Shown here piece by piece: positions 1 to 10,399 of a stretch of 64,000 nt of DNA. The notes under the pieces were generated by a model. That model was not told where the DNA came from and searched no databases. It worked only from the letters and a program-made list of their open reading frames with translations. Every line of letters begins with the position of its first letter. Position 1 is the stretch's first letter. A program made the translations under genes and the position numbers. This stretch comes from Neelides folsomi (taxonomy: Eukaryota > Arthropoda > Collembola > Neelipleona > Neelidae). The DNA lies in NCBI GenBank assembly GCA_034687125.1, contig JAQGBZ010000249.1:1-64000 (forward strand), written 5' to 3'.

Positions 1-3000
1 CTAAAATAAATCAAAATTTATAGGGTTAATGCATTTGATAGCATTTCATTTATATAAAAAAACTAGAAATATAAGTGCAATGAGAGAGATATTATTGAAG
101 AGAAAATGCTACAGCAAAGGTGGTGTAAATAAAAAGTACCGTCCCTGTATGTATACTAAATATACTAAAACTGGTTAAAAGGTAAAAGTTGAAGAGTTTT
201 TTCAATTTTGTTCCCCGAGTTGGCAAATATGTTTTTTTTCTTGAAGGACCCGACGTTTCCCACACGACTCTGTCTGACCTCATCCTTCTTTCCGAAAGTG
301 GAAATATATTAAATGTATATTTAATATGAAAAATATGTGAGCCAGCGGAATATTTGAAGCCCGGAAGGATGAAAAGTGTGAAGGAGTTGGGAACTCTGGG
401 AGTGCTCCGGAGACTCACTTTGACACCATCAATGTCGAAGATAGATGACACTCGAAAAATGAGACAGTTCGATGATGAATCTCTGTTCTCCTTATTACTC
501 CCCCCATTCCATATAATAATCCACTTCAAAGGAGGAAAAGTTGGTCATATCTCCCCCGCTCAATCTTTGACTTGATCCATTAACTTGCCCTCATACTTTC
601 CCCATTACTTGCCCTCACTTTCGATGACGATGTGGGCGGGAAGAGGTCTATATTATTAGATATAGAACCAATCATGTCATCCTCACATATTTATGATATT
701 TTATATATCATTCATACAAAATACTATATATCCATTATATATTTCGCATTCAATGGATCCAAAATTCACTGTTAGCTTTGTAACATAAGAAGTATGTATC
801 ATACATATCATACTGTATCTGTCCATTACATTAATAATAAATTTACCTTATAATATACTGTACACTTTCCGTGTCAAAGGTGTATTTATCATACTTATAT
901 TATACGTAGGTATATGGTATAATATGTATTTATAATATCAGTATTTTATAATTCAGTATTTCAATATATTTATGAACTAGGATGGGTCCATATATACCAT
1001 AGTTAAGTATGAGGATCTGTATTTGTATGACAAGGGAGGATAAAGGTGTATAGAATTTTATTATAAACCTACTTTAGTCCTAATGTGTAACTTGACAGAG
1101 TTTGAATATGAAGATGTGAAGGGCAATAAAGAAAGTGTATTAAATAGATATAAAATTTGGGAAGTCTAAATTGGCCATCCATCTCTTTTTTGGAGATTCT
1201 GATTTAGATTTGTGGAAGGTGGAGAGGAAGACATCAATCACATTTAAAAACGCGGGATTCTCCACCTTTGCTCAAATTCAGAACCCTGTTCCCCTGAATC
1301 TCTCCTTTGAATTATATCCCGGGTCTTAATGGGCGATTTGAGTCCGATCGAGCGAAGAGAGTCATTGGGACTCCTTTCACTTCCCTCATTACAACCCGTT
1401 CCTTTACACATCTCCTTCTTTTCAAAATTTACCCATTAGGGGTAATGGACTATAGATTCCCCTGATTACTTTACTTATACTACACGCTACTTACAATCAT
1501 CCCTATTATAATGATACACCTTATATACATATAGCTTAAATATCATGAGGATTAATCCTATTACTTATTATCTGTACTTTTAAAATGTCTATCCCAATTT
1601 AAGTAAATCTCTACTTTTTAATTTAATCTTGTGAGGTATTTTGTTCAAGAAAAGTTATCCAATATATTTACTATGACAAAACCACAAAATATTTTATTTA
1701 ATATAAGATAGTTTTAATAATCAATGGCGTCTTATTAATCGTTTCATCTTTTAACCCTTTTTGGTTTTAACCCTTAAATTTTTTCACAAAGGGAGAAGAT
1801 GAAAGCGGGATTTAGTGATTGGAGCTGTTTAGTTGAACGAAGATGGTCGTCTGATTGAATTAGTTAAATGCTCTTGGTGCATTTCTCATTGAAGGTGATC
1901 TCCTTTGATCTTCCCAATGATCTCTCAAGAGAACTGAAATGGAATGGGCATCTTCCCCGGATCAGCTCAAACTCCCCAACTGCTCCCTCAACCACACTTT
2001 AGAAAATGGAGTCGGACACGAACTTCCGACAAACTCATCAGCATAAGACTTAACTTCTACCTTATAAAATATTCCTATTCTCTCCACATTCACCTTAAAT
2101 ACCCTTAAACGTACATAAACTGGAAATGAACAATTCCCAAACACATAGTTGCATTCACAAAATATATAAATGCAAATAGTTCAAATATATCTCATATTTA
2201 TAGTGTATTATAAAATATCAATAAAATTTAAATGTATCATATACCATATAGTAAATATTATAATATGAGTATATTATAAACTTTTGGTACATAGGATTGG
2301 GATATTATACTTATTAATGATTGGGATATTAAAGCTGAAGCTGATTATCTTTGATAGTAAAGTATAGGAAAATCGTTTATACATTTTGTAATTGTGTAGG
2401 CCAACGACCTAAGAAGTGTGTTTAAATATTTAGCCAAATGATCCAATAAAGTAAAATAGGACTAAATTTGCCATCCATATTTCCACCAGGGAGGGGATGG
2501 AATTAATGCAAGCAATTTCCATGTGTGGTTCGGGGTAACAATTAATTATCGAGAGTAGTTCCACCGAGACTTTTACCTTCACCACACCACTCACACAATC
2601 AGCCCGGAATCCTGGGAAGAGACCGTCTGAATTTACACGAATATCCAAAACTCAAACTCCTCAAAATTCCATATACTTTTAAACTCCTTCCCAACATTTA
2701 CAAATTTCATTCCTACGCGTTTACGAGGAACCCCCTTGGTTCCCTTTTTACATACCATCAACATAATGTTATTCTTATTACTCTGTACACATTTATACCA
2801 TACATACAAGTACCTAGTATAAGAATTACATAGCATGTATAGTATTTACACTTATATCTGTATATGGTACATAGAGGATATGTTTTCCAGAGTAAAACCA
2901 TACTTGTATAATACAAGTTGTATTATAGCATGTCTTCATGCTGTTTTATTTTCTGCTGCATTGTTTTTGGTCCCTTATTACGAGATATAATTTAGCAAAG

Positions 3001-5290
3001 TGGATTAAAGGTCCTTCGTCACTCGACTCTGGGAGCCCTTTGTCGTTCACAGCAGTGCAATTTGGGAAATTGATATAGAGTCGTTGTGAGTATGAAAAAT
3101 TAAAAAGAACCCGTTTGACAACTTATTCATAAACTTTAATTAACTCAGGGTTTATAATAGAAACAGCAGAGGGATATAATGGAGCGAATCACAAATCATT
3201 TCTATCAAACCCAGCAGTTCTAACCAACCTACTTATTTAATTCGCATTTCCCATTTGTTTCACCAGCTCATTTTATGATTCATTTCTCAAATCCTTAAAA
3301 GCTTTTTTAAATAATACCCTTTTCCCACAACTATAAAAATAATGGATGAACTTTAAAAGCTACATAAAATGTACTTTATAAATATTTTAAAATAAAAGCC
3401 GTATTTTAAAAATGTCGAGCTATCTGTATAAAAAAACATACAAAATCTGTGTTTTCTAAATACGCAAAATGTTAAATATAGAAATATTTTTTAATTAAAC
3501 ATATGGCTCTTTATATTTATTTATAATTATCTGATTTTTTATTTAAGAACATGATTTTATTAAAAATATGAAGCAGAATTTGCCGAATTCATAAAATATT
3601 GAATAGAACGAAGGGAGATTTGAACTGTTAGAACTTTGATGATTAAATGTGTAGTAAAAGGAATGAATTGTGTTGAGGTTGATTGCACACGTGAGTGTTC
3701 CCCAATCGGGGCGCGATGGGTCGTAATTACTATTGAGTTGTGAATAATGAATGTATCTCTCTTCTTTGCTTCCCATACTCTTCCGTTGCTCCCTCTCCGC
3801 ACTGATTTCGGTTGATTTGAGGAACCTCGGGTGAGTTTAATCAACGGCGTCCATTCTTCCTATACTTAAAATCATCCCATGCGCCTTCTAAATTCAACCT
3901 TTGAGGTTTTAGATATAAGATTCTATCAATATTAGAAATATATATCATATCATCCTAACGTAAAGATATCCTAATGTATATGATTAAACAGATACTGTTT
4001 TATACCAAATACCATATTACAGATACAGAATATATTGCTAAAATATCCTATTTTATACAAAGTTACTATTTAACCTAATGTCGGTTATATCACAGACACT
4101 TGAGGGATATAATCCCGAATAGTTTACCATGTTTACTCATTCACTCTTCTTGTGGAAACAAAGGAAGGTGGGGCGTTCGTGTCGGATATGTTCAATTCCC
4201 TTTTACCAAACTGAGGACGACGTTGATATTATAAATTAGCGAAGGAGACGTTCATTGTTCGCGCTTCTTGGAAAAACCTTTCTATTTCATTCCCTTTATG
4301 TCTTCACGTGGTTAAATGGACCATTTGGGAGAGTCACTCGGACTTTTAGTAATTTCACAAACAATTTTTCAAACCCATTTTACAAAATAATGCATACTTA
4401 TTTTCCAAAGTAAACATTTTTTTATTTCTTTCTCCACCACACTCCATAAAATTGTAAAATGTCATGAAACAAACTATAAATACAATTTGAACATTATTAA
4501 AAATATACAGGTTCATGTGTACCTAGTATAAATATATGAAATAATATACCTATATTAAGTATATATAAAAATATCATAAAACTGCATAAAACAATTTTAA
4601 ATAATTATCATATAAAACGCTGAAAACGATTTTTTATTATTATTTTATTGTTTTAAATTTTGATATAAAAAATATAGTATGTCAACATACAGGAAAGTTT
4701 TTAGAAATAATAAAAGAAATTTATTTCTCATTTTCTCTTTTTTCTATTAATTCATCAGTTGATTTCTGGGCTGACCTCTGACAACTTTTGGCACTCGCGG
4801 GTTCGGATGGGACATGGGTTTATGTGGAGAGAAGCCAAGAGGAAATCTCCTAAATTTCCCGCTAGATTAAACTTTCCTCGTGGAATCTATTAGGGCTAAA
4901 AACAACGTTGGAGCTGGAAGGAGGAATTAAGAGAAGGGTGATAATGAAGAGAAAGCCCAAACCCTACGATTTCCCAACTTGGCCCATTAGAAGGATGGGG
5001 ATTTAAAGTTATTCAACTTTGAGTTGACTCCTTTCCCTCTACTCATTACATTCATCAAAGGATTTAACAGAAATGACGGGTTTATTGAAATTGGGATTAT
5101 TTTCCATGCTTAATTTCCCCATTAATTCTTTAATATTTTCCTAATAGACTTTTCATAATCAAAATGATCATTTGCCCATGTGTTAAATTCCCCATATTAA
5201 TTTCTTCAAATCTTCTCTTGTTAATCTTACCATACTTTTAATTGAATTCATTGCCCTTAAATCTGTAATTTATTTCATATACAATTAATA
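1..5290. other. Intergenic stretch, no gene recognised
   Basis: I find no open frame with a recognisable family, no tRNA-like or rRNA-like segment and no transposase here. The stretch alternates between AT-rich tracts full of short TATA/TATAC words (for example 660-1000, 2190-2300, 3940-4030, 4480-4600) and more complex blocks of 150-300 bases (for example 1150-1450, 3000-3080, 4130-4340, 4750-5060). The complex blocks could be regulatory DNA for the downstream micropeptide loci, but nothing in the sequence proves it. Confidence 0.5.
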
Positions 5291-5409
5291 TACCGTAAAG
5301 CATGGATTTTTGTCCGGGTATCGAATTATATCCGGTATGGACTTATATCCGGGGGTATGGGGTTAAGTTTTGAAAGATGTCCCTGGACAAAAATCCATGC
5401 TTTATGGTA
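5291..5409. mobile_element. Short foldback DNA transposon (MITE) with TA target duplication
   Basis: The ends are inverted copies of each other: the left end from 5293 reads CCGTAAAGCATGGATTTTTG and the right end, read on the minus strand from 5407, is the same with one change (CCATAAAGCATGG...). The match continues through GTCC for about 24-26 bases with two mismatches. The element is about 115 bp, carries no open frame, and is flanked on both sides by TA, the target site used by the Tc1/mariner/pogo superfamily. A non-autonomous MITE of that superfamily is the natural reading. The near-perfect terminal repeats suggest a fairly young insertion. No second copy was spotted in this window. Confidence 0.8.
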
Positions 5410-5767
5410 AGTATTAACTCAATGTGCATTCTTTCACTACAGTCAGAATATTAAAAATATATGTACTGAGGAAACTTTCTGTATTAAACTAAAATAAAGT
5501 ATTTGGACAAAGTATATGAAACAGATTCCAACTGGTGAGGATTTACGTGAAGAGTAATTTCAAGGAAAAGGGAATGTTTTGAGTGAATTAGTGAACTGGT
5601 GAGATTTGAGTATTTGACTAGAAAAGGAAAGTAAAATGAGAAAAGAGTGAATGTTCTCCCGGCACGAAAAGGTTTCAAGTGCAGAGTGGAATGAATTCCT
5701 CGACCGATAGTAAAAAACGTACTTTTCAGAGTGTTAAGTTGAGTGAAAGGGGAATTTAAAGAAAATG

Positions 5768-5951
5768 TAAATGGGCGGGGCGGAGGAATTGTGTGTGTAG
5801 TAAGAGAGGGGAAAACTCGGGGGTTTCGGGGTATTCGGGTATTAAGACCGACCTCGGCGTCGTCCAGTTCCTCATTAGGCGGTTGGAAACGCGCGGGTTC
5901 TGTCGGGTTTTCCCTCTCTCAGTTCTCCCTCAACCTCCGCGAGTTCGAGAC
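5768..5951 (+). promoter_or_regulatory. CpG-dense leader/promoter region of micropeptide locus 1
   Basis: A sudden CpG-dense block in AT-rich DNA, beginning with GC-box-like GGGCGGGGCGG at 5773-5783. It runs into the start of the small reading frame at 5952. A polypyrimidine tract ending in CAG (acceptor at 5921-5922) sits 30 bases before the ATG, so the ORF may be on a second exon with its leader exon upstream; alternatively the block itself is the promoter and leader. The frame is open upstream of the ATG to about 5793 but has no earlier ATG. Confidence 0.45.
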
Positions 5952-6080
5952 ATGCCGACGGTGCTCATCGTCTTCGACCACGTCGTTCTCGGCCTTCTAT
6001 TCCTCATTGCCATGTTCTGTGTGGTGTTGGCCACCATCCTCACACGCAGAATTTCCCGCCAAGACTCAATCAACGTGTGA
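5952..6080 (+). CDS. Putative 42-residue single-pass membrane micropeptide
   Basis: Not recognised as a known family. The frame starts at an ATG in good context (GAGACATGCCG) and ends at TGA 6078-6080. Residues 4-30 form one hydrophobic helix (LIVFDHVVLGLLFLIAMFC...), followed by a basic, serine-bearing tail TRRISRQDSINV that would face the cytosol by the positive-inside rule. RRIS fits the protein kinase A consensus, and the last three residues INV fit a class II PDZ ligand; both are inferences from short motifs. Codons are strongly G/C-ending, unlike the surrounding DNA, and a poly(A) signal follows 84 bases after the stop, supporting a real gene. The helix shares FD-x6-LFL-x4-C with the protein at 10017-10295. 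It could instead be a terminal exon of a larger transcript with upstream coding sequence. Confidence 0.55.
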   Translation: MPTVLIVFDHVVLGLLFLIAMFCVVLATILTRRISRQDSINV

Positions 6081-6163
6081 AAATTCCACATTTGGAATTT
6101 CCATTCAATTTCTATACAATACAATTCCAACAATCTTTATGTCAAAATCCTTCAAATAATTCG

Positions 6164-6169
6164 AATAAA
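6164..6169 (+). terminator. Candidate poly(A) signal of micropeptide locus 1
   Basis: AATAAA, 84 bases downstream of the TGA at 6078-6080, followed by AT-rich sequence. Confidence 0.5.
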
Positions 6170-6189
6170 TATTCTTACAAATACAATTT

Positions 6190-6430
6190 CACAGATAAAC
6201 ACCAAAGTGTAAAAAACTACCAAAAGTTAAAAAACCCTTAAAAATATATAAAAAGTTTAGAAATCATCAAAAGATTAAAACTATACAAAAATCTTAAAAT
6301 TTCACAAGAACTTTCTGAATATACAAAACTTCAAAACTTCACCAAAGTATAAAAATCTAAAGAAAGAAATCAAACTCGAGAAAAGTGTTAAAATATAAAA
6401 TAGCAAGTGTAAAAAACACATAAAAATATG
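6190..6430 (+). repeat. A-rich low-complexity tract
   Basis: About 240 bases in which the + strand is strongly enriched in A over T, built of recurring words such as AAAAGTT, AAAATCT and ACCAAAAG without a fixed period. It lies directly after the poly(A) signal of the first micropeptide locus. No coding potential. Confidence 0.4.
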
Positions 6431-9400
6431 TGTATGGATCAGAATAGTGAATCAGCGTAATAAAATGTATGAGAAAGCGTTGGTGGAAACTGAAGAGTTG
6501 TGAAGGGCTGTGAATTTTCTATATCGAATATAAATTGTATGAAATGTATTATATAAATCTCTATCCACTCGCCCCTACTCACTAGTACCTCCAATCATCT
6601 TGAAGAAGTGGAGTGGAGTGAAAGAGAGACAAGGAGTTCTCATCTCACGAAATCCCGATAAAAGGGTTGGAGGGGAAAAGGAGCCTTTCGGAAGAATTTC
6701 TTAAATCCTTCCTCTTAAATACAATTCTTTTTCAAAGAGGTAAGAGAATACATGGAATAGGATTACCTAATGCTTTAAACAATTTCTCTCCCGATATAGC
6801 CAAGTTCCTTATATAAGATTCTCATTCCAATTACCCTTCCTCTCTTTTTAATATTAAAAGCAAAAGTCCTCATTCCTATAAAGTCACGTAAAAAATATTT
6901 CATTATTAAATAATAAATACCAGAATTCATCGCGATATTTTTTCCAATATTTAAAATATTAAAATATTAATTTTTCATAGTTTATTTGTTAGTTATTTAA
7001 AAATAATTATAATTAATTATTAACAATTTATAAAATTAGATGAAATCTTACATTTAATAAAATATTATTTTAAATAAAGTGATTTATGCTCAATTAAACT
7101 TAATGTCATTGGCTTTTGCTCCATTAATATAGTAAATTGAGCATGGGAAATTAAACTATAAATATTTAAATAGTTTAATAGAGTTTGGTCAGTTAAATAA
7201 TATTTAAATGTTGGGTCAGTTAAATAAATCAAATTATTCAAATGAGGATTAAAACTCATGGTTTTTTGATACATTTGTTCTAATGGTTATTTCTCTTTTT
7301 CCTTACGCACTGGGGGTTTAATGGAAGGAATCAGACTGCCATTCGGTTGAGTTGGAAAAGGTCTTGGGCCTCATGCGATTAAGAAACGGTTCAGTGAAAT
7401 CCTGAAGTATTGTAACTTTCCAAAAAATACGTTTTCTTTTCTCTTTCTCTCTCCTTCAAATCTCCTATAAGGGCCAACCGCCTTTGGAGGTGAAGGGAGG
7501 GAAATTGGGGATTAATTCCCTTCTTGCTCCTGCCACTCTCAACATTCCCCCCCCCCCCATAAACTGACCAAATTCACTCTCATGAAAAATTGAAAAAAAC
7601 AAAGCCAAGACAGGAAAAGTTATTTAAAGTTGAGAAATATTAAATTGAAAAAAAACAAGAAAATGGCGAATTAGAAAAAACAGGAAAATTTCAAAATAAA
7701 GAAATAAAGGCGAAATATCGAAATAAAGAAAAAAGGAAATATCGAAATGATGAAACTTGATGAAAATTTCTAAAATGAGAAATTGTGACCGTTCTTTTCA
7801 CGTTTTTTGATAAATGGGAAAGAGGGAGAAAAAAGATGTAATGAGGAGTGACAAAAAAGATTAAACTTTTCTCCATGCATTATGAATGAACCTCTTTTTT
7901 CTTCATAATTTAATTTCCCGTTCATTCAGCCCAACTTTCCCAACTATTTAATAACTCTTTAAATTCTGGGAAACTTCCCAACACACATAGTGTGAAAATG
8001 ATTTCCACACATTTCTTTAATGTTAAATTATGGTCGCACTTGTTAGACACTCACAGGATATTTCACTTTTAAACGACAACTTGTATGAGCTGTAAACTTC
8101 TGCCAAAACATTCCAAATAAAATAAATATTCCAAATTAATCAAAATTGATCAAAACCGAATTGATCAAATTGAAAATCAAAACTTAAGCAAAAAGTTAAG
8201 AATTGTTTGAAAAGTTTGAGCAATTTAATAAATGTAGCCAATTTAACAAGTCGAGATCTGTAGAAAATGTTTTTAAACAATTCTTATTTAAATTCCTTCT
8301 CGTCCTCCTCATTTGGGTTAAAAATTTAATTAACGGAATTTGTGATTTATCAGTTCAAAGATTTAATTTGGATCGAGGCCTCATTAACATTGTTGGCTCG
8401 TAGGAAAATAAATGGATTTCTCTAAATAAAGAGTGATGATGTATAATAGACCAAATGAAAATAAACTTAGTTTTCTGCACAAGGAACTTCGTAAGTGGGA
8501 GGAATATAGTTAAGTAATTCTTATACCGCAGATCTGTATATAATATAACTATCTTGATATTAACCCTGTATAAGCATGTGTATAAGAAGAGATTAAAGTT
8601 TGACATTTGGGGTCGAGGAAGACAATTGGGATTGAACTTTGTTTCTTATCTTCGCTCCTACAGATATTAAGGCCAAGTTAATGAAATCATTTCATTTCCC
8701 GTCTTTGCTCCGCTTGAGCTGAATCTCCAAAAGCCAAAATTAACTGATTGGGAAGTAATTGAGAAAATCGTCTGGAGATGAACTCAAAACAATCTTTTGC
8801 TTAAATACACAATTCAATCGTTAACAAATCCAATCCTTGGTACAATACTTCAATGTTTAATGAAGGAATTGAATGGTTAAATAAATAGCTCAAATCCCAG
8901 AATTTAATGTCTCATACAGAGGCCGGGAATTGTTAATAAATCAAGCAAGTTAATAATCAAATGTTTGAATGTTTAAATTTGAATTAGGAGATAAGTTGGC
9001 GGAAATGTCAAAATAGAGTTGAATGAGTAAATTGAGTCAAGTCCGAATTTCTTATTCAATGGAGATGGCAAGGGTTAGAAACTTAGAAATGGATGTAATA
9101 TAAAATGGCTATATTAATACCATAGAGTATATGAATATAACTTATGGACTTACATATATATTTGAAAGATACATGAAATATTTATAGTGTATGAAATATG
9201 AAAGCTATACATTTAAAGTTAAGGATATGAACCTGTATGAGAAATATTTTATATAGGGAGTTTAAAGCGAAGATTCATATCGGATCTTCCTTCTTCAAAT
9301 CTTGACATTGAGAGGAAGATGAGAAATCTGAAATGATTTTGAAGGGTTTGAAGATTCGAAGAGAAAGACGCGTTATTAAACTCTATCGATTCTCTTCGGA

Positions 9401-9936
9401 TTTGACTCATCTTGTTCCATTGGGAGCTAATTAAATAACTTAATTATTCTTTCGCCATCACATCTCCTTAATTTCAATTTCTCAGACATCTTTTGTAAAT
9501 ATGTAGGACAAATAGCATATATGGTTATTTAGTATACTAAATATTACTATACTAATATTCGAATATAAATATGATTTAAATCTTTGTAATCCAAATCCTC
9601 CTATTCACCTCATTTATCTCACTCAACCAGTTGGAGCTTATCGATCATTTTCATTGAGATTGAGACATTTGAGATTTTCCGCCATTTTGCCTTAATTCTT
9701 TAACTTTTAATTAATTAATCCCGTTAATTTACAATCTCCATATCTTTAACCAATTAACGAATCCAATCCTCGATTTATTGACTTTAGGCTTAAAACCAAC
9801 ATTTTTAATTATTTCATTTCAAATTATTACAAATAGTGGTAAAAAAATTAAAAGTTTGATCACTCTTAAAGTTGATTTTCATTTAATTAAGAATTATAGT
9901 AATACGTAAAATTTTAAATTCCTCTTTTTCTTTGCT
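6431..9936. other. Intergenic or intronic stretch, no gene recognised
   Basis: Nothing recognisable on either strand. It could be intergenic, or an intron if the exons at 5.9 kb and 9.94 kb belong to one locus. It holds AT-rich tracts (6880-7280, 7560-7760, 9480-9900) and more complex blocks (7290-7500, 8580-8780, 9240-9420). A run of 12 C lies at 7547-7558. Confidence 0.5.
7547..7558. repeat. Poly-C run (12)
   Basis: Twelve consecutive C on the + strand, an isolated homopolymer in AT-rich DNA; length is likely to vary between individuals or reads. Confidence 0.9.
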
Positions 9937-9938
9937 AG

Positions 9939-10016
9939 GTTGAAGAATCTGAGATCATGGATATCGGGGGCCTTGGGTGAAGAAGTTGCCCTGATTTGGG
10001 GCTGAGGGTCTGTGCG
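9939..10016 (+). other. Leader of micropeptide locus 2, with a short upstream ORF
   Basis: A pyrimidine tract (CTTTTTCTTTGCTAG) gives a splice acceptor at 9937-9938, so the coding frame at 10017 probably lies on an exon beginning at 9939. The leader contains an upstream ATG at 9957 that opens a seven-codon frame (MDIGGLG, stop at 9978-9980), ending 36 bases before the main start. Such an upstream ORF would be expected to dampen translation of the main frame. The upstream donor exon was not identified. Confidence 0.5.
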
Positions 10017-10295
10017 ATGCAATTTATGGCCCTTAACGCCCTTCTCCTCTTCGACGCCATCTTCATCTTCTTCCTCTTCCTCGTGTCAGTGTCATGTTTG
10101 CTGTATTATCTTCCGCTTGTCCCGCCGAACCGCGACCGGCTCCACGTGTCGTCCTTGACCATGGCCGCTGCGGCGGCCGCGGCCGAGTCGGACATCGATT
10201 TGGAGAGCGGAAGTCTCGACCCGGCGACCCACGTCATTGCCGCCACTCACACGATCGACAAGACGGCGAGAGACTCGCCCATTGAAACCGTATAA
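10017..10295 (+). CDS. Putative 92-residue single-pass membrane protein
   Basis: Not recognised as a known family. The start at 10017 has G at -3; a second in-frame ATG follows at 10026. Residues 5-34 form one long hydrophobic helix (LLLFDAIFIFFLFLVSVSC...), then PPNRDR marks the cytosolic side, followed by a seven-alanine run preceded by Met (about residues 49-56), an acidic patch ESDIDLES, and a C-terminus ending IETV (a class III PDZ-like ending; weak). The helix carries FD-x6-LFL-x4-C-x6-L in the same ungapped spacing as the 42-residue protein at 5952-6080, suggesting paralogues or alternative terminal exons of one locus. Codons are strongly G/C-ending and CpG-rich, in contrast to the other genes here. 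An in-frame stop at 9978 excludes N-terminal extension within this exon. A clean stop followed by several poly(A) signals supports a real gene. Confidence 0.65.
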   Translation: MQFMALNALLLFDAIFIFFLFLVSVSCLLYYLPLVPPNRDRLHVSSLTMAAAAAAAESDIDLESGSLDPATHVIAATHTIDKTARDSPIETV

Positions 10296-10308
10296 AACAG
10301 AAGGAGTC

Positions 10309-10397
10309 AATAAACAACATCTTGGAGTCTATTTTTCCTAAAATTCCTACGACTGCTCTACTCTACATATATAATATAAAATAAAATAAAGAATAAA
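10309..10397 (+). terminator. Poly(A) signals of micropeptide locus 2
   Basis: AATAAA occurs at 10309-10314, only 13 bases after the stop, and three more times at 10380-10385, 10385-10390 and 10392-10397. The later cluster is the more likely functional signal because of its distance from the stop. Confidence 0.5.
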
Positions 10398-10399
10398 TG

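Noticed and set aside
8203-8403. 66-codon plus-strand frame with a hydrophobic middle, tested as a third micropeptide
   Set aside because: No ATG, A/T-ending codons, and no FD-x6-LFL-x4-C pattern.
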